Origin: Urechis unicinctus
Taxonomy: Eukaryota > Annelida > Polychaeta > Xenopneusta > Urechidae
NCBI GenBank assembly: GCA_034190875.2
Contig: CM067346.1
Coordinates: 42,350,042-42,414,041, forward strand
Reading direction: 5' to 3'
DNA length: 64,000 nucleotides
Shown: piece after piece, positions 13,901 through 27,960 of the stretch
Layout of the letters: every line of letters begins with the position of its first letter
How positions within the stretch are numbered: position 1 is the stretch's first letter
Program-made: the position numbers and the translations under genes
The notes under the pieces: generated by a model
Databases searched by the model: none
What the model saw: only the letters and a program-made list of their open reading frames with translations
What the model was told of the DNA's origin: nothing

Positions 13901-16464
13901 TAATCATGCTTAATAACGAAGCATAACATAGGATATAGCGCAGGACCCCACAATGAAAAGTAAAAGACACGCAGGGGTCGTTTATCAATCCGGATAATTA
14001 TATAGAGCGTCAATAAAGCTTCAACTCAAATATTGCCTCCGACAAATACGTATCGCAAAATTCTCCAGTAACCGATTTTCGTTAAATAATTATCCCGATT
14101 GTAATTGAACTAAGTTGAAGTTGCTAGGCTTGCTTATTGCTAGTCCTGAGCTACATCGAATATCAAAGCTATGTTATTATTAAGAAGTATTAGCTCACGC
14201 AATTTCTAACGTGTAATCCACATTCCTGTTTGCATGCATTTTAAAAGGTGTCTATGCGAGTTTGGTATATTTTACGAGCGTCAAAGCATGTAAAAACCAA
14301 AGCAAAAAGCACATTACGCGCTAACATCCGAAACGTACTAGCTGGGACATATTCAGTGGGCACTTATGCTATCATTCACACGATTGGACGTTCACAACTT
14401 GTTAGGTTGTTGCAAGCAACTTCCTCAACCACGATTACCCAATGAATCTGGTAGGTTATGTGCTCTATACAGATTCATTTCAAAACCCACAATCTATTTA
14501 GGGCTTCGAGTGAATGCAGTACGTGAAGCCATTGCGGTTGTCCATTTTCGCTGTATTGACAAAGACTGCAACGAATTTCAATGCTTTCTGTTCACTTACA
14601 CAGTCAATTAAGATAAACGTCGCACATTTAACGACTTTAACAATCACCGTAATCGTTTTCAGTTGTATATGACTGTTAGACGGTAATGTACTAAAAGTGG
14701 CATCCCCAGTGTTTTTTTAGATGAAATTTCGCGCTTCATTCGAATTATCTGACGTTTTATACATTCCCATGGCAAGCCTAATTGTGGTCGTCGTCAACTT
14801 CCTAAATTAGCATCCGGTTATATATCCCCTTTTATTATGCCTTATTCATATTCAAGGTAACCGCAGAAATAGATCGAGTCAGCTCAAGGACAGATGAGAG
14901 GCTGCGCAAATTTCCGCGCTGTTTGCCTGATTGCTATTCAATGATAAGATGTCAGTCACACAAATAATAAATGAGATATGACTTCAACTCCGTGATGTTA
15001 CATTTTGCAAATGGCTGTTTCTAATCAGCCGCATTGTTAAGCACTGACGCAGGTTTCCATTTCAGGCTTTGAAAAATGATAAACCGACCATCATTAGGTG
15101 TACTCATGTGTTTGTCCTTGCTGACAAAGACAAAACTAATGGGCCTCTATTACTGCAGGTTTATATCTTCAATTGTGTTTTGCTTGATGTGTCTTTGAAA
15201 TGTTCATTTGTGTATTCGCGAGCCGAACTTTGTGTTCAATAAAAGGATGCATCATATGTATCACTACCATTTTGCTGCATTAATATTATATAACGACCTT
15301 CCCATTAAGCCATTCATCCGACGATGAGCAATTGAAAAGAGCTTTCTTAATGCCTAGACCATAGACGTAGTTTTCCAAAACGCAGGTGATCGGTATTTCT
15401 CATGCAGTATCTATGCACAAGCACTCTGAAGCCTCGAACACAGTTTAGGAGCATCATAAATTGGTAATGCTGTTACTGTGTGTGATCACCATTTTACAGT
15501 TGTGTATATGTAAGATATAATGTTGAAAACATCTGACTCTCGATTCAATGCAAACGGTCTGTCGGCTGTCTGAAATATCATGTAAACGTCGTTCTCTTTT
15601 TAATAGCATGGTAATTGAAGTAATCTGAGATTTAGGGAATAGTTAGTAGGAGTTTTCCTTGCCACAATGTTCACCGAAGTACGGATAACATCTAGCGACA
15701 TTAATCTTTACATATAGAAATGAAAACAAATTATACCAATTTAATTTTAATATTTGAGTCAGACGAAACGGAACACTACCGAACGCGCTCGTTGAATGAA
15801 TTGACTTGAGCGCCTGTGATAAGAACCGGACACCAGGTTGGTAAACCTGAGATAACCAGAATCCAATGAATGGCCTTACAGCCACATGCACTGGCTAAGA
15901 TACCTGTCGGTGAAATCCGGAGTCCGTTGCCCCCCTTGCTTGGATCATACATTATATGTACAATTCATTGACCAATCATTGTATAATAATTACGTATCAA
16001 AAACCTATGAACTACCACAGTAGGCCCCTATATACGGCCAAAAACAGATTTTGATATGACTCCAAACTGATAAACAAGGGTTAACAACGACACACATCTG
16101 TTAATTTCGTCACTGACCGGCAGCACTGTTCATAATTCAACACTTGAGTAGAATTACATAAGAATCGAAATCATGTAGTAAATTTTTATGAAGGTATATA
16201 CATAATACATATAAAACCTCCATGGAAAAGTATTTTTTTATAGATTAAATATAGCCTAGTAGCGTATATGGCGCGGCGGACCGACAGTTGAATTGTTCAC
16301 GTGATATCGAGCGACCGGAACATCGTTAAATTTGTGAAAAGGTAAAACATTTTGCTTTACTTTGCTCGAAATTAATCTACTATGAGCGTTACATCATTTC
16401 ATTTAAGTACTGCAAAATATATCACAGTTATAACTGTTTGCATCTTCTTCGATGACTTAACCAT

Positions 16465-16504
16465 TACGGCACCTCATTGGGTGCCGCGGCCGCTAGGTGC
16501 CGTA
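16465..16504. other. G+C-rich inverted repeat with 20-bp loop
   Basis: tacggcacct at 16465-16474 is the exact reverse complement of aggtgccgta at 16495-16504. The loop holds another ggtgcc and the palindrome gcggccgc. It could form a strong hairpin in an otherwise AT-rich region. Confidence 0.7.
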
Positions 16505-18000
16505 TCGACAGTCATTCATATGCATATGTCTACACTGCGGATATTTAGCGCAAGTATACACCTATGTAGCAGAAAAGTCGGCGTCAGTAATGATTCAGCG
16601 TGCATCCAAGATAAGAAAGTCCCAATTCCGACATATATGAACCCACCATGTCTAATAAATTAGCATTGTTGAGTTCATGACGTAATTTGCAAATAGCCAT
16701 AGCATTTGGCAATATTGTTCCAATTTGGTCAATAGAGCAGAAATGGAAAACCGCGTGGGCTTTCGATGACATTGAGGCTAGGCTCTTATTGCAAATTGAT
16801 TTTCAAATCCAATTTGTGCTTTGGATTGCATTACTTAATCGGTTGATTGGGTTCACAAGGCCCAGGAAGTTGTTTGGAGCAACCTCTTCGGTGATTGTGA
16901 AATCCAAAGAACACTTGGATAACAGAGATGATGCTATTCATCACATCTCTTTGCATATTGGCTTTATGTTTTCTGTCTTTTAAAGTAGGCAATGCGTAAC
17001 AGAGCACACAAGAGGAATTGTTTTTGAAACTGGACGGACAACATCCCATTTGACTATGGCTAAGATGGCTCATATTTTATATGGTTATTGTTATCAAGAT
17101 TTGTGACAACTTTACATAAATAACACAGCGATGTGATGCAAAAATAAGCAATTTATGTACAACACTTCTGTTGACCTATAACCTGATAAATGGTTTATGG
17201 CGATTGTGAGCCAGAAATGCGACATATGGAATGGCTAAGGAAGGAAACTCATCATGTCCGTATGTATGTGTGTGGTTTGCGTAACGTACATGGTGGTGGC
17301 AATAGGTACTACTATATGGTAAATGTCCACGGGGTCAGTTACGAGGTTGCTCTCCCCATCATGTAATTCTGACCATGCGAACTTTGTCATAGCTTTATCT
17401 GAGATCGTTTTAATATAAAGATGATAGGTTGATACCAATGCACACATTACTTCTCGCAAACGCTTCGCTTTCTTCTTTTGGTTGAATCATAATGCTCTGT
17501 ACATTGCACAGAATAGGGATCATTATTATCAGTATTATGATTATTATAATCAAAGAAACAAAACAAGATTCATGACAACGTTTATAAATATGGGTTATGT
17601 TATTTGACGTCATATCATTCATCACAGTCACGATTCCGCACAGTTATTGTATTTCGGGCACCGAAAAAATGTAAAGCCATCCAGTTGCTCCTTTTCTTGG
17701 CCAGGCTATTACTTGTACAAATCAGTGTAGCCAGATGCAATTTGGAAATCCCTGACGCCTCGAATGCTCCATTGCATATAATTTCGATGCATCAAGGGGG
17801 AATATGTCAAATAAAACCTGCAACGGCCAAAACCAATTTGCAAAACATGGTTAACGATCGGGAAAAAGAATGGCGTGATGCGGCGTGAGAGTCAGAAAAT
17901 GGGATTATTGCGATAGCCTTGGGACGCGTAAGTGTCATTGTTTGAAAAAAAAAAGCTAACAGATAACTCTGGCTCCTCGCTAAATGCTATGTGGATGTAA

Positions 18001-18614
18001 CGGGTAGTGAATATTCGAAGTCATGCACGCTCTTATTAAAAAGTCTATCTATAGCTATCAGTCTCTCTCTACTTGTAAACTATGTTTTGAATCGCAACGG
18101 GAACCATGTCGGGGAAATCATCATTTTTGCATACAATGATAAAACTTGAATATCTGTACGGGTCCCAAGAAAACTATTATAATTGATATAATAGCTGCTG
18201 CTCTCTATGGCGATAATTTTTTGTAAAGATGCATACATGTGAAATATTGCAAGATTGATTCTATACACGCATTAACAAATATCCCCCTTCTGTACGTGTA
18301 CAACTCCAGCACAAATAGATGTAATCATGTACAGTTGGGTACAAATATTGCATTGCATCTATCGAGTATGGAATGTTGGATCAAATTGATAGATAATTTA
18401 TGACTTAATTATATAAATATATTCATTGCGAAACGCAACCTCTTCGTTAACATTATCGACGAGTGTGCCGAATTACAATTGATTTGTCAGTTTCCCGCTC
18501 ATTAACTCGTGGCATGTGCTTGGTGCTCGAATAATGAAACAAAGTTTGCAGCGGGTAGTGAATATTCGAAGTCATGCACGCTCTTATTAAAAGGTCTATC
18601 TATAGCTATTAGTC
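18001..18614 (+). repeat. Dispersed direct repeat, 63 bp, two copies
   Basis: cgggtagtgaatattcgaag and the following bases, through gctatc/tagtc, occur at 18001-18063 and 18552-18614, nearly identical. Nothing like it is seen in copy A of the segment. A second short repeat (agctaacagataactctg) at 17953 and 18814 brackets these copies. Confidence 0.75.
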
Positions 18615-19451
18615 GCTTTCTACTTGTAAACCTGTAATTTAAACAGTTTAGGGGGCATCATAGCTTAGTATACCAGTTGAGTCAACTAAGTGTTCGCTGT
18701 AGTGCCGAGTAAATGGATTGATTTTCAATAAGATCATATTTTGTTAAAACTGTTACGGATTGACGAAGCGTCTGACATACACGGGAGTTTAAGTTGCATG
18801 GCTAAGAAAAAAAAGCTAACAGATAACTCTGACTCCTCGCTGGCCGACACGCTTCGGGACATCATATAAACTTGACTATCTTGCATTTGTGTCGCTACGC
18901 ATTTACAGATATTTACTGGATATAGTGTTCATTATCGCTGTGAGTACAAATGTGTTCGTGACAAAATATTACCAATTAATCTATTTCTGACTAAACTAAT
19001 TATTTAAATTGGAAAGCCCACAACGCAAACATTCGCGGTCCAACCGGATAGTATTATATGGAAAATTCTATCCTGCGGTGCAAAAATGATTAACTTGCAA
19101 CCTTCCTTATGAAGCCGTCTGTTATGATGTAGTTATGTGAGCCAAATATGATAATGTCGTTTTGTGCTATTGTATATAAACATAGCAAATACTGGATTCG
19201 GTAATGCAGATTAATATGCGTAGGTGTTGTTCTCTCCGAGTCAGTACTATAAATGCTATGTGGATGCATAATAGGTTCAATGTAAACATTTCAAGTAACT
19301 CAGTATTTGATAATTTCTAAGAATATGTTCAATTTGATATTAAGATCTTTAAACTGTCACCACTGTCTTAACATATGTACGTATATATCACAATATATGA
19401 CGGGCTACAATTTAAAATCTGACGAAAATACTCTTAACGGTAAATGCGACG

Positions 19452-19658
19452 TTGAAGCAAAGAGTTTATAGATTCGCTAAGAGAGCGCACTCAAGCCTCA
19501 GCCCTAGAGAAAATGTGAAGACGCCACAAACACATGGATTGCTCAGATTAGTTCGGAGCTGTGGAAGCCTCGACCAATTAGATGACTCCATGCCTTTTTC
19601 AGATGCCGACCCCGAGACGTCGGATCCACAATCCCTTGCGCTTTTGCTGATTTCATAG
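19452..19658 (+). CDS. Short ORF inside the MITE-like element
   Basis: The frame runs across the left terminal repeat and stops at 19656. The part beyond the repeat (about 55 residues) is rich in Ser, Leu and Asp (LDQLDDSMPFSDADPETSD). I recognise no family. It could be a captured host fragment or chance in a G+C-rich stretch; it is absent from the empty-site paralog. Confidence 0.15.
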   Translation: MKQRVYRFAKRAHSSLSPRENVKTPQTHGLLRLVRSCGSLDQLDDSMPFSDADPETSDPQSLALLLIS

Positions 19659-19831
19659 AGTCACCTTTACCGCTCTCAACAATCACAATGACGTCAGCCT
19701 AGTATTCCCATGAGCGGTTGCTTATATCATGGTAACTCCACCTAACGGTTGAAGAGCATTTTGATAAGCTAAGCGATCACCGCGGGAGTCAGTCGGAGTG
19801 AAACCTCTTAGCGAAGCCATACACTCTTTAG
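19458..19831. mobile_element. MITE-like element with terminal inverted repeats
   Basis: The 374-bp element has imperfect terminal inverted repeats of about 26 bp: left 19458-19483 ending ttcgctaagag, right 19805-19831 starting ctcttagcgaa. Flanks are ttgaag and atgaag, a 5-6 bp target duplication. The paralogous segment at 1991-2010 has the empty site (attttcaagtatatg). The element is clearly richer in G+C than its host and contains a 65-codon frame (SSLSPRENVKTPQTHG near its start) with no recognised domain. No transposase is present. The superfamily was not assigned. Confidence 0.8.
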
Positions 19832-22150
19832 ATGAAGTATATGTAGAAGAACATACATTGCAATGCGGATTTTCTTATAAATGAATTCTAGGCGCGATGT
19901 GCAAAAGCTGTTAATTGAAACCAAAGGTGCTGTATATAGGAACTTCAGGCACGCAACATCTTAACTTTTCTTAAGTTTGCAATAGTAGGCGACAAAAGAT
20001 GGCTGTTAACCGTGATATCCAACATATGTATTGACATAACGGCGTAATTTGTAATTTGTCTTCTTGAATAGATGTTCCATATCATATCAATATACATGTA
20101 CATATGCAAGTATACTAACCAGTAAATGATGTTTTGTATTCAGTTTGATCTGACCGACTAATTGTGTAGACTGTTATACCTGAAATAGACTATTTGTCTT
20201 GTTTTATTGATACTTGTATATCGAGAATGAGTAACATGATGTTATTGAGGATTCCACGAATAAAGCAACTGTATGATGCTAAATGAATGCTGATGCATGC
20301 ATCACCCTTACCTAGTGATTGGCTGATCTATCTTAGATGTTAGATGCTGTTCATCTGATGCAATTATCTTATTCCCTTGTTTTCATCCGCTTTCCCCCGA
20401 TGTAGATTATCATCATATATGCTGATGGCTGTAACCTTTGCGTGCTCGCCAATCTAATAAATTGATGTGTCAATGTGTTAAGAGCCAACATTGCTTCCGA
20501 ATGAGATTATTAACATTAGCTGCCCGACATAATTCAAGACGAGCATGCTGAAAGCATTCATCATTGCGGCTAAAAAATGTTTCGTCCTTGACTTTAGCTA
20601 ATACATTTGTGCCTTGGTCGTGGTGAAGTTGCTTTTTAAGACCCGTCCGTAATAAACAAATCTTAGCGGTAATGGTGACAATATGATAAGTAGCATAAAC
20701 ACAGCAATACACATGCGAGATGCTCGGACTGGTGTAAACCTGCCAAGTCATTTCATCGGTTGTGGATTAAATTGTGCCCAACTGTGTAATCAATAGACAG
20801 CAAGTTATATTTATGTATGATACATTACGAGAGAGCTCTGAAAAGGAATGCAATGATTGTGACATGAAGATAATTGAGCACTATAAAGTGAAAATTTTAA
20901 TCCATAAAGTATTTAATAATTCTCAATCATTTGTAGCGTGAATGAACAGCGAATTCGTTTCCAAACAAATTATTGCAAATTCTACATTAATATTAGAAGT
21001 TTTATTAACCGGTATTGCATGAGGTTAGAGGCATTTACTCTTGAAATAAAGAACATTAAAATGCACCCGTTTATTATCATCCAGCAATATGATTCATTTG
21101 ACATAATTCGTATGTCAAAAACTACCAAGATCGTGGATGGTGTTTTAGAATAGGATTGATATACCCAGCACGATATGAATTCTTGTCCGTCGAATAAGGG
21201 TGCTTAGCAGCCTGTACACAATTTTCACCTGTTCTTGACGTCTGTCAAATTCAATATTAGATGATGGATACTATGCAAAGCACTCAGTTAAGATGAACTA
21301 TTCCTTGTTTGTGCAATATTTGGGGGGATATAAATACACTATATCTTGTTGATACGTTTTTTTCTCTGTAATCAACTGAAAAGGTGAAATAATATTGCTG
21401 AAATGGCAAAAGGTAGTAACGATTATTAGTCGATCATATGCAAAACCAATTTCATGATTTAATAAACGATCTTGCTCTTCTGATACTGTGATGGATGCAC
21501 ACTCTCATAATACCATTTTGATTTGATAGTCAGTGACAATTATCTATAATATAAATATTCATGCAACAATTAACCGACTATTTATCGTCCATTGTGTTTT
21601 TATGCTTATTTCGCCGGCATGGTCAATCTCCACACTGATTGAAAATCCGCGCCACTTGTCTTGCCAACTGAGTTTGAATATACATGATATCAAACGGAGT
21701 GCAACAGAAATCGTCGTAAAAAAATGATTTACAGCGTTTAGACAGCAGTGCACATAGCCTTAACGTTACAAGTTCAGTCAAGGATATGCAAATGAATTCT
21801 CTCAACATATACATGTAACTCGGTACATGGTGTTGATGAAGAGGATAGTAATGATTGCATTCACGGATTATGGCCAGAATTTTATTGGTATAGAAGATAA
21901 ATTATTGTTTGATAGACTTTTAATGTTTCGCAAATATTTCTCGTTTTATGTTTTTTGAGTCGTTGCAGTATTAAGAAACCTAAGACATTCAGATCCCCCA
22001 CAATCTTTATGCAGCCATGACACTCCATGCACTTAAATTTGCACTTTTCCCAGCATTATAGTGATTAAAGAGCAAAGATAATATTTAATGGTTTAGCGCC
22101 GTCGTAGCATCTGCGAAAACAAGAGCTCTGGTTAGAGGTGTTTCGCCTTT

Positions 22151-25100
22151 GCTGCGTTTCTTATACATTTCATTGCTTCGCATGCAATATTATGTAATGG
22201 AGATAAGGTATTTAATGTTCAGATCGATATGTTTGTCAGTCGGTAAAAAACACATAATCTGCATGTGAAGGGCACTTTAGTTTAAGGAGTGGGCTAACTC
22301 CGATATATATGAACGCGCCATATGTTTGTCATAGCGTTTACCGTAGCACCACATGGACCAATAAGTTATCTGCTTTGCATCAACATAAACAGCAGTCCCA
22401 TGTGCTTGTTCAACACTATAAGGAAAGCTCACCAAAATGAGCACTCAGAGCGTAGTCATAAGCTTTCTGTTTTGATTATTGTTTTTGTTTACTTTTAATG
22501 ATAGCACCGTTGCCTTCGTTGGTCATTAAGGCAACTGCGTATTCAAAAATGAACGGATAATTATATCCACAAAAACACTTAAAGAAATGGCATTGCGAAA
22601 AATACCTCGGATGGATCGCATGCTCTACTAACAATCAGAATACCTACCTAGTTTGTGTTTGTGTAACTATAACCCTGACAAAACACACCAGTAAGCTGAC
22701 CCAATGGATACTGCTGTATTTTTGTTAACATGCGTCATTAACACGTATTGGGCCTGAATTTGCTTTAGTGGACACTCAGGCCAAATGGACTTTGCTGCAG
22801 TGAATGTTAACATCCATATAAAGCCAGTACATGATTTACCTGTTGGATGATATAAAACGATGCTCAATCTTACGTGACCAAAGTAGAAGTTCCCTCCAAT
22901 CGACTCTTTTGTGCGAAAAACGCAATGGACGGCAAAGCCAGGTGTTTACTTTTCGTATTACACTAAAGTTACTTTAGCAAGTAACCGAGATGAATGTGCA
23001 CAAGTGGTGAAATAAACCCGTGGCAATATATTAAAAATGTCCCTATAGAATAGGCTGTTCAGTCCCATATTTGTAACGAGGTTGCCTTGGTAGCTGCTTG
23101 GCAGACATTCAGTAGCTTAGTGGCGCTGCAGTCCTAGCAAATAGGTCAATACTTCGCCTGTCGCCATTTTTTGTTGTCGGAAATTACCCTTCCTGCTTGT
23201 CGGTCTAATTTTGCGTAATGATGCCCGCAACTTTAATAAGTGCAGATTTGATGCAATCTACATTTTGCTACCTAAGCGGAAGTATACATATCGATAGTTG
23301 TGTAGTTATAGACCGGCAATTATTTACAGTTAACATTCGTGTGGTTCATGGTTTTAGGGAGGCATTGTGATTGATGCAACGACCCAACTAAACAGATTTC
23401 TACAGTACATTATGAATATCTACAGTCTTATTATAATGTTGAAAATTTATCAGCATGATTTTTGATCAAGTACACTTTGCGGTACAAATTAAAAGATATT
23501 ATTCATGTCTGCGATAACCGTTCTAATGTATTAACAAGATGATCCATGAGTACCCAGTATAGGGCGGACCAACCTCTTTTTTTAACTCTGAATTACTTCC
23601 TGGTGATTGCGTTATACTACCAATAAATGTAACACACTATGATGGCCATTGTGGTTGAAACAACAACAATAGTAAGCGACACAGCCAATTCATGCTACTC
23701 ACCACAACAAACCATCAATGCAATGGCTTAACATGCATTAGTCGAGCGTCCTTGTCATATCGCGGTACCCACTAAGCGTTTCAGTTTGGTCTTGCTGTTT
23801 CTGCAACTGAGCATAGTTCATACTGCGAGTTCGTGAATGATGCGTTTTTTTGGCTTTCCTGACCCCAAGTGGTATTGTTTCAAGTAAACGACGCTGTTAT
23901 GTGCATGGATTGTGTTTTTCTTGGTCTACAATATCATAAGTACAGGTATATGTAATACTGCTAAGCATGCACCTAGGCACGCATCAATTCAAGCTTTAAG
24001 CTGTGATTTTCTACGCTTTTATCCATCAGGGTGGCTTAGCGAGGTATTTTAACCTGTAACATCAGATCATGACAAGAAATTGATAGCAAGACCATATAAT
24101 CAATGCCAATCATTCTCCATATTGCTTTGCTCGTGTAAATCCGCATATGTGCGCCTCTCAACTGGTTTGATGTTACATGGTCGCATTTGACGTTGAAGTT
24201 ACTATCTATTGTTGTGTTTAATGTTATTTTTCGACAATAACGATAACAATATTTAGCCATAATGTCTGTTACCCAGCAAAGTGACCATTGCGAAGTAGTT
24301 GTATAAAGTTATAAAATCACACATGCTGGATAAATCCTTCAGCATTAAATGTAGCTTAATTGAGTGGAGATTATGGACAGTTGATTATACTGAATTAATT
24401 AATCTGTCAGCATGCAGACGCTGAGGCGTATGATATGGAAAGATTAACAATTTAACCGTTTTTCGGAACGCCATGATATTATTAATCTGTGTGAGGTAGG
24501 CCATATAAAATCATCCAAAAGTAGCTGGTGTGTTTTATTGGAGAGGAACAAATAAGTGTTCATCATCACATGTGGTACGCGCTCACTAGATTATCAATTA
24601 TCTTTCATGTTGCATTTCAGTAAATAATTCGCAAAGAAAATTCGCGTTTAATCAGCTCTTTGACGATATATGGATCAAGTTCATTGATGCCTGAGGAATG
24701 ATTCAACGATCCGACTTCCCGAATTTTGCACTTTCATGAAATCGTCCACTGCGAAAAGCTCATTGCCACGAGCATTTTATAAATTTCTTATATTTATTGC
24801 TTGGTCGACGAAAACCTGACTCGCCCCCTCCACGAAACGATAAGCAACCGCAGAGAGGGGTCGCCCCCCTAAAGTATTACTCGCCTTATACGAATGATGA
24901 AAACATTGAGAGCGACACGCGCAACCTGGAGGATGCGACAACTAAGCGTGTATTCGAACGCTGCGAGCTAGTAGTAGAAAGAAAACATCATTTTCTGGCG
25001 ATGTTAGGTCGGAAACGCTCATTACTTCCGATGTTGTAACTAAATAACACCCTATGTTCGACATTTAAATGTCTTAATGGGGTGATTTGTCTTACGATAA

Positions 25101-25559
25101 AGGACATAAACGTCTCGTGCTGAAGGCATCAACTCAATTTTAAATAATGGTTCCATGTTTTCTATGGCAATTACGTCATTATTAGGGTACGAAGCCCCAT
25201 ACAATGATACACGCGTTCTTCATAGATGGCTCCTTACCACAGCAATGAGAGCTATCCATCATTCTATTTCGAATTATAACGTGCTTTGAAAAACATATAA
25301 AAGCCTGCGAGAAGGAAGAACGCCGACTGTAGCATGGAACTTTAGGTGCATATAAGGCCCTGTCCAAGGCAGTCCGAATGATTAGAATAGCATAGGTGAG
25401 AGATTAGTATTTATTGTTATGAACCGCATAATCATACAGTATGAAACGCGCGGTGCAGGTTTTGTACTTAGCAATAGCTGCATATCCGCCTGTTCATGCA
25501 TAAGCTGACAAACTAGGATAATAACGTACTACCTACATCAATGACGTAATAAAAAGATA
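22151..25559. other. Single-copy stretch, no supported gene
   Basis: No recognised feature apart from a G+C-richer patch at about 24800-25035, which holds an 80-codon frame on the plus strand (KPDSPPPRNDKQPQRG near its start, then an acidic and basic stretch). It is preceded by no ATG; the frame opens at TTG, so if real it would be an internal exon. An imperfect 18-bp inverted repeat (caccc...acatttaaatgt...gggtg) follows at 25050-25087. Confidence 0.4.
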
Positions 25560-27487
25560 AAACGTCCTCATTCACTGAGGCAATTTCCCCGCAAAACGAG
25601 ATTTGTCAGTTATAAACAGAATTCGGATAATTCACTTAGCCTCAGGATCTATTGTATTCATTTTTGTTTGGTATTAATAGTAACGGAAAACGCAAGGTGA
25701 CAGTCCGTGGTTGTTTAGTTTCAAAGTGTAAGAGACTGCATAAAGCCATGAAATGACATATTCATACTTCCACGGTATATTCCTGTCTATTATGAAAATC
25801 ATGCTTCATAATGTATGGCATTCGGGCTGATTTATATTACAAGGCTAAACTCTCCGAATGGCCCAATGCGTGGGACAATTAACGATATAGATTATGAATA
25901 TGAAAAAGTAATGGATAATGTTCGATGTAAATTATAGTTCAACGGCTGGGTATAGGAAAATAATCCCCCCGACTACAGGTTGCAAAATCACATGCCTAGC
26001 TTATATAGACGGTAGGGGCTTTTACTGTCTTAAGCTATCCGCTTCAAAAGTAACACATTGTCATTAAGAGCCATAAAATAAAGTAATTGTCTACATCATA
26101 AGATTTAACACACCTATATCTATGAACCGGCCCGATGAGATCTACGTGCAATACCGTTGCATCATGAACATTTCGTGAGTTGCCTACACTCAAAATAATT
26201 TTCGTTAAATTCGATGCAGGCCGACCTAGGCCTCCGTCAATATAACATTGTTAGCATAAGCGATGTTATGTTTTAATAGATGTTCATGAACATCTCATCT
26301 TGATGTCTTCTATTTGTACAATGCTAGGCTAAAAAACTTCCATCATTTACATCATCCACACAAAATATATGTTCTTTCTACAGTGTACCATCGCATGCCA
26401 ATTATAGCATGCCTAAATCAATCAAGGATACATGTCATCAGGTTATCAGTCACCATCAAGGCACGCGGAAGTTGAATCAGCAGTGACGCATGTTAAATAC
26501 GAGCATAACGTTCGCGTGTTTGGATGTAAAGTTACAGACTACGCCTATAAATGGAATAATCTTGCAGTGACAAATATACATAATATTTTATTTCCTATTT
26601 TCTAATTATAATATAATTTAATGATATAAAATTTTGTCCACACGCCATACTTGTTATACGGCGGTATGTATACTGCATGGCGCAGGAACATCCAATAAGA
26701 CTTACATATTTAAAGCGATGGATGGGTGTGGTCGGCGTGGGCTTTTGCCATTCATTATCTTCCAACCTCTCTCCAGTGGCAGAGGGGAATAACCTACAGG
26801 GACAGCGAACACAGACGAACGAAGAGTGAAACGTATCCCCAAAGGATGCATGCAACTTGGTTATTCCACGGACGTTATGTTCCCTTTGATATCAGATGCG
26901 TGGCTTGATTGAGTGTCATCAAAGACGAAGACAGACCCACTACTCGACCATACACAGCCAACTGAAGTCTGAGGCTTATTATCATATCTCTGCTGTGACT
27001 GGTTTGATGTCAAGAGAAAATATACTATCAAAACAACGTTTCAGCGCTATATCACTTTATATATTATTACCGATTTAGCACCATCATTTTGCATGGTAAT
27101 ATTCTTAATATGCCAGATTAATCGTTTTATTTGAATTGATCCCCTACAGATGCCGATTTTGCGTTCAACTGATGGCTATGTATATTTGTATGTATATATG
27201 AATGTATGTATGTATGTATGTATGTATGTATGTATGTATGTATGTATGTATGTATGTATGTATGTATGTATGTATGTATGTATGTATGTATGTGTATGTA
27301 TGTTGTATGTTTGTATGTATGTATGTAAATATATATATAAATATACACATATATATATATGTATGTATGTTGTATATATATATATATTATATATGTATAT
27401 GTGCTTGCATTGTGTATATGTAAATATATACATACATACATATATATATATATATAATATAAATGCATATATATAAATATATAAATA

Positions 27488-27555
<68 letters not shown>

Positions 27556-27960
27556 AAACTTAGTGTGATAGAGGACTTCATGCATCATCAATAGTGTTCA
27601 CTATGGTTTCAAACTCAAGAAGTTAACACGTCAACCTAGCTGCCCACAATCATGTTTGTTACAACACAAATTCGATATGGTTATACACATCAAAATAACA
27701 TTGCCGCCCAACGATCTAGTTTAGTGTGCTTTAGTGCGTCACTTCTTGCAAATAAGGGCTTTAGGCGTTGTCAACGAATCTACTGTCCTTATAGTATCAT
27801 TGCGGTAAATGCGTATTTGGACTGGATGGCGCTGTGTGCTATAAGTAAAAGTAAAAAAATAACTTTCTGTAGGGCCCGTAGAATTGGAAACATCGCGCAT
27901 CAAAATATATGAAGCTAGCAAAAAGCTGGCTTAGCTTAATGTCACTTAAAACGACCAGCA
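25560..27960. repeat. Old copy of the 2.9-kb duplicated segment
   Basis: Similar in order to 46780-49800 and 49803-52688: 25560-25750, 26100-27175 and 27600-27680 align with gaps, and 27840-27960 aligns with 53000-53110 beyond the tandem. The SINE-bearing part of the young copies is missing and is replaced at 27176 by a TATG/AT microsatellite. Confidence 0.8.
27185..27552. repeat. Compound (TATG)n and (AT)n microsatellite
   Basis: About 27 TATG units at 27201-27300, then mixed TATG/ATAT, ending in a nearly pure (AT)n run to 27552. It sits inside the old duplicated segment. Confidence 0.97.

Larger units (their letters stand above)
5461..17239. other. Single-copy stretch with no supported gene
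   Basis: AT-rich sequence with no recognisable exon, RNA gene or long repeat. The longest frames (12792-13235 and 11619-11993, minus strand) show no family pattern and are near what chance gives at this base composition. Two local palindromes are listed separately. Diverged or single small exons could be missed by reading alone. Confidence 0.5.
17240..22150. repeat. Segmental duplication 1, copy B
   Basis: Colinear partner of 1-5460. It differs by the MITE-like insertion (19458-19831), about 690 extra bp at 21122-21810, a replaced stretch at 18455-19080, and loss of the 1.7 kb present in copy A. Confidence 0.85.

Noticed and set aside
27201..27300. Regularly spaced repeats that could suggest a CRISPR-like array
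   Set aside because: It is a 4-bp microsatellite without spacers, in a eukaryotic context.
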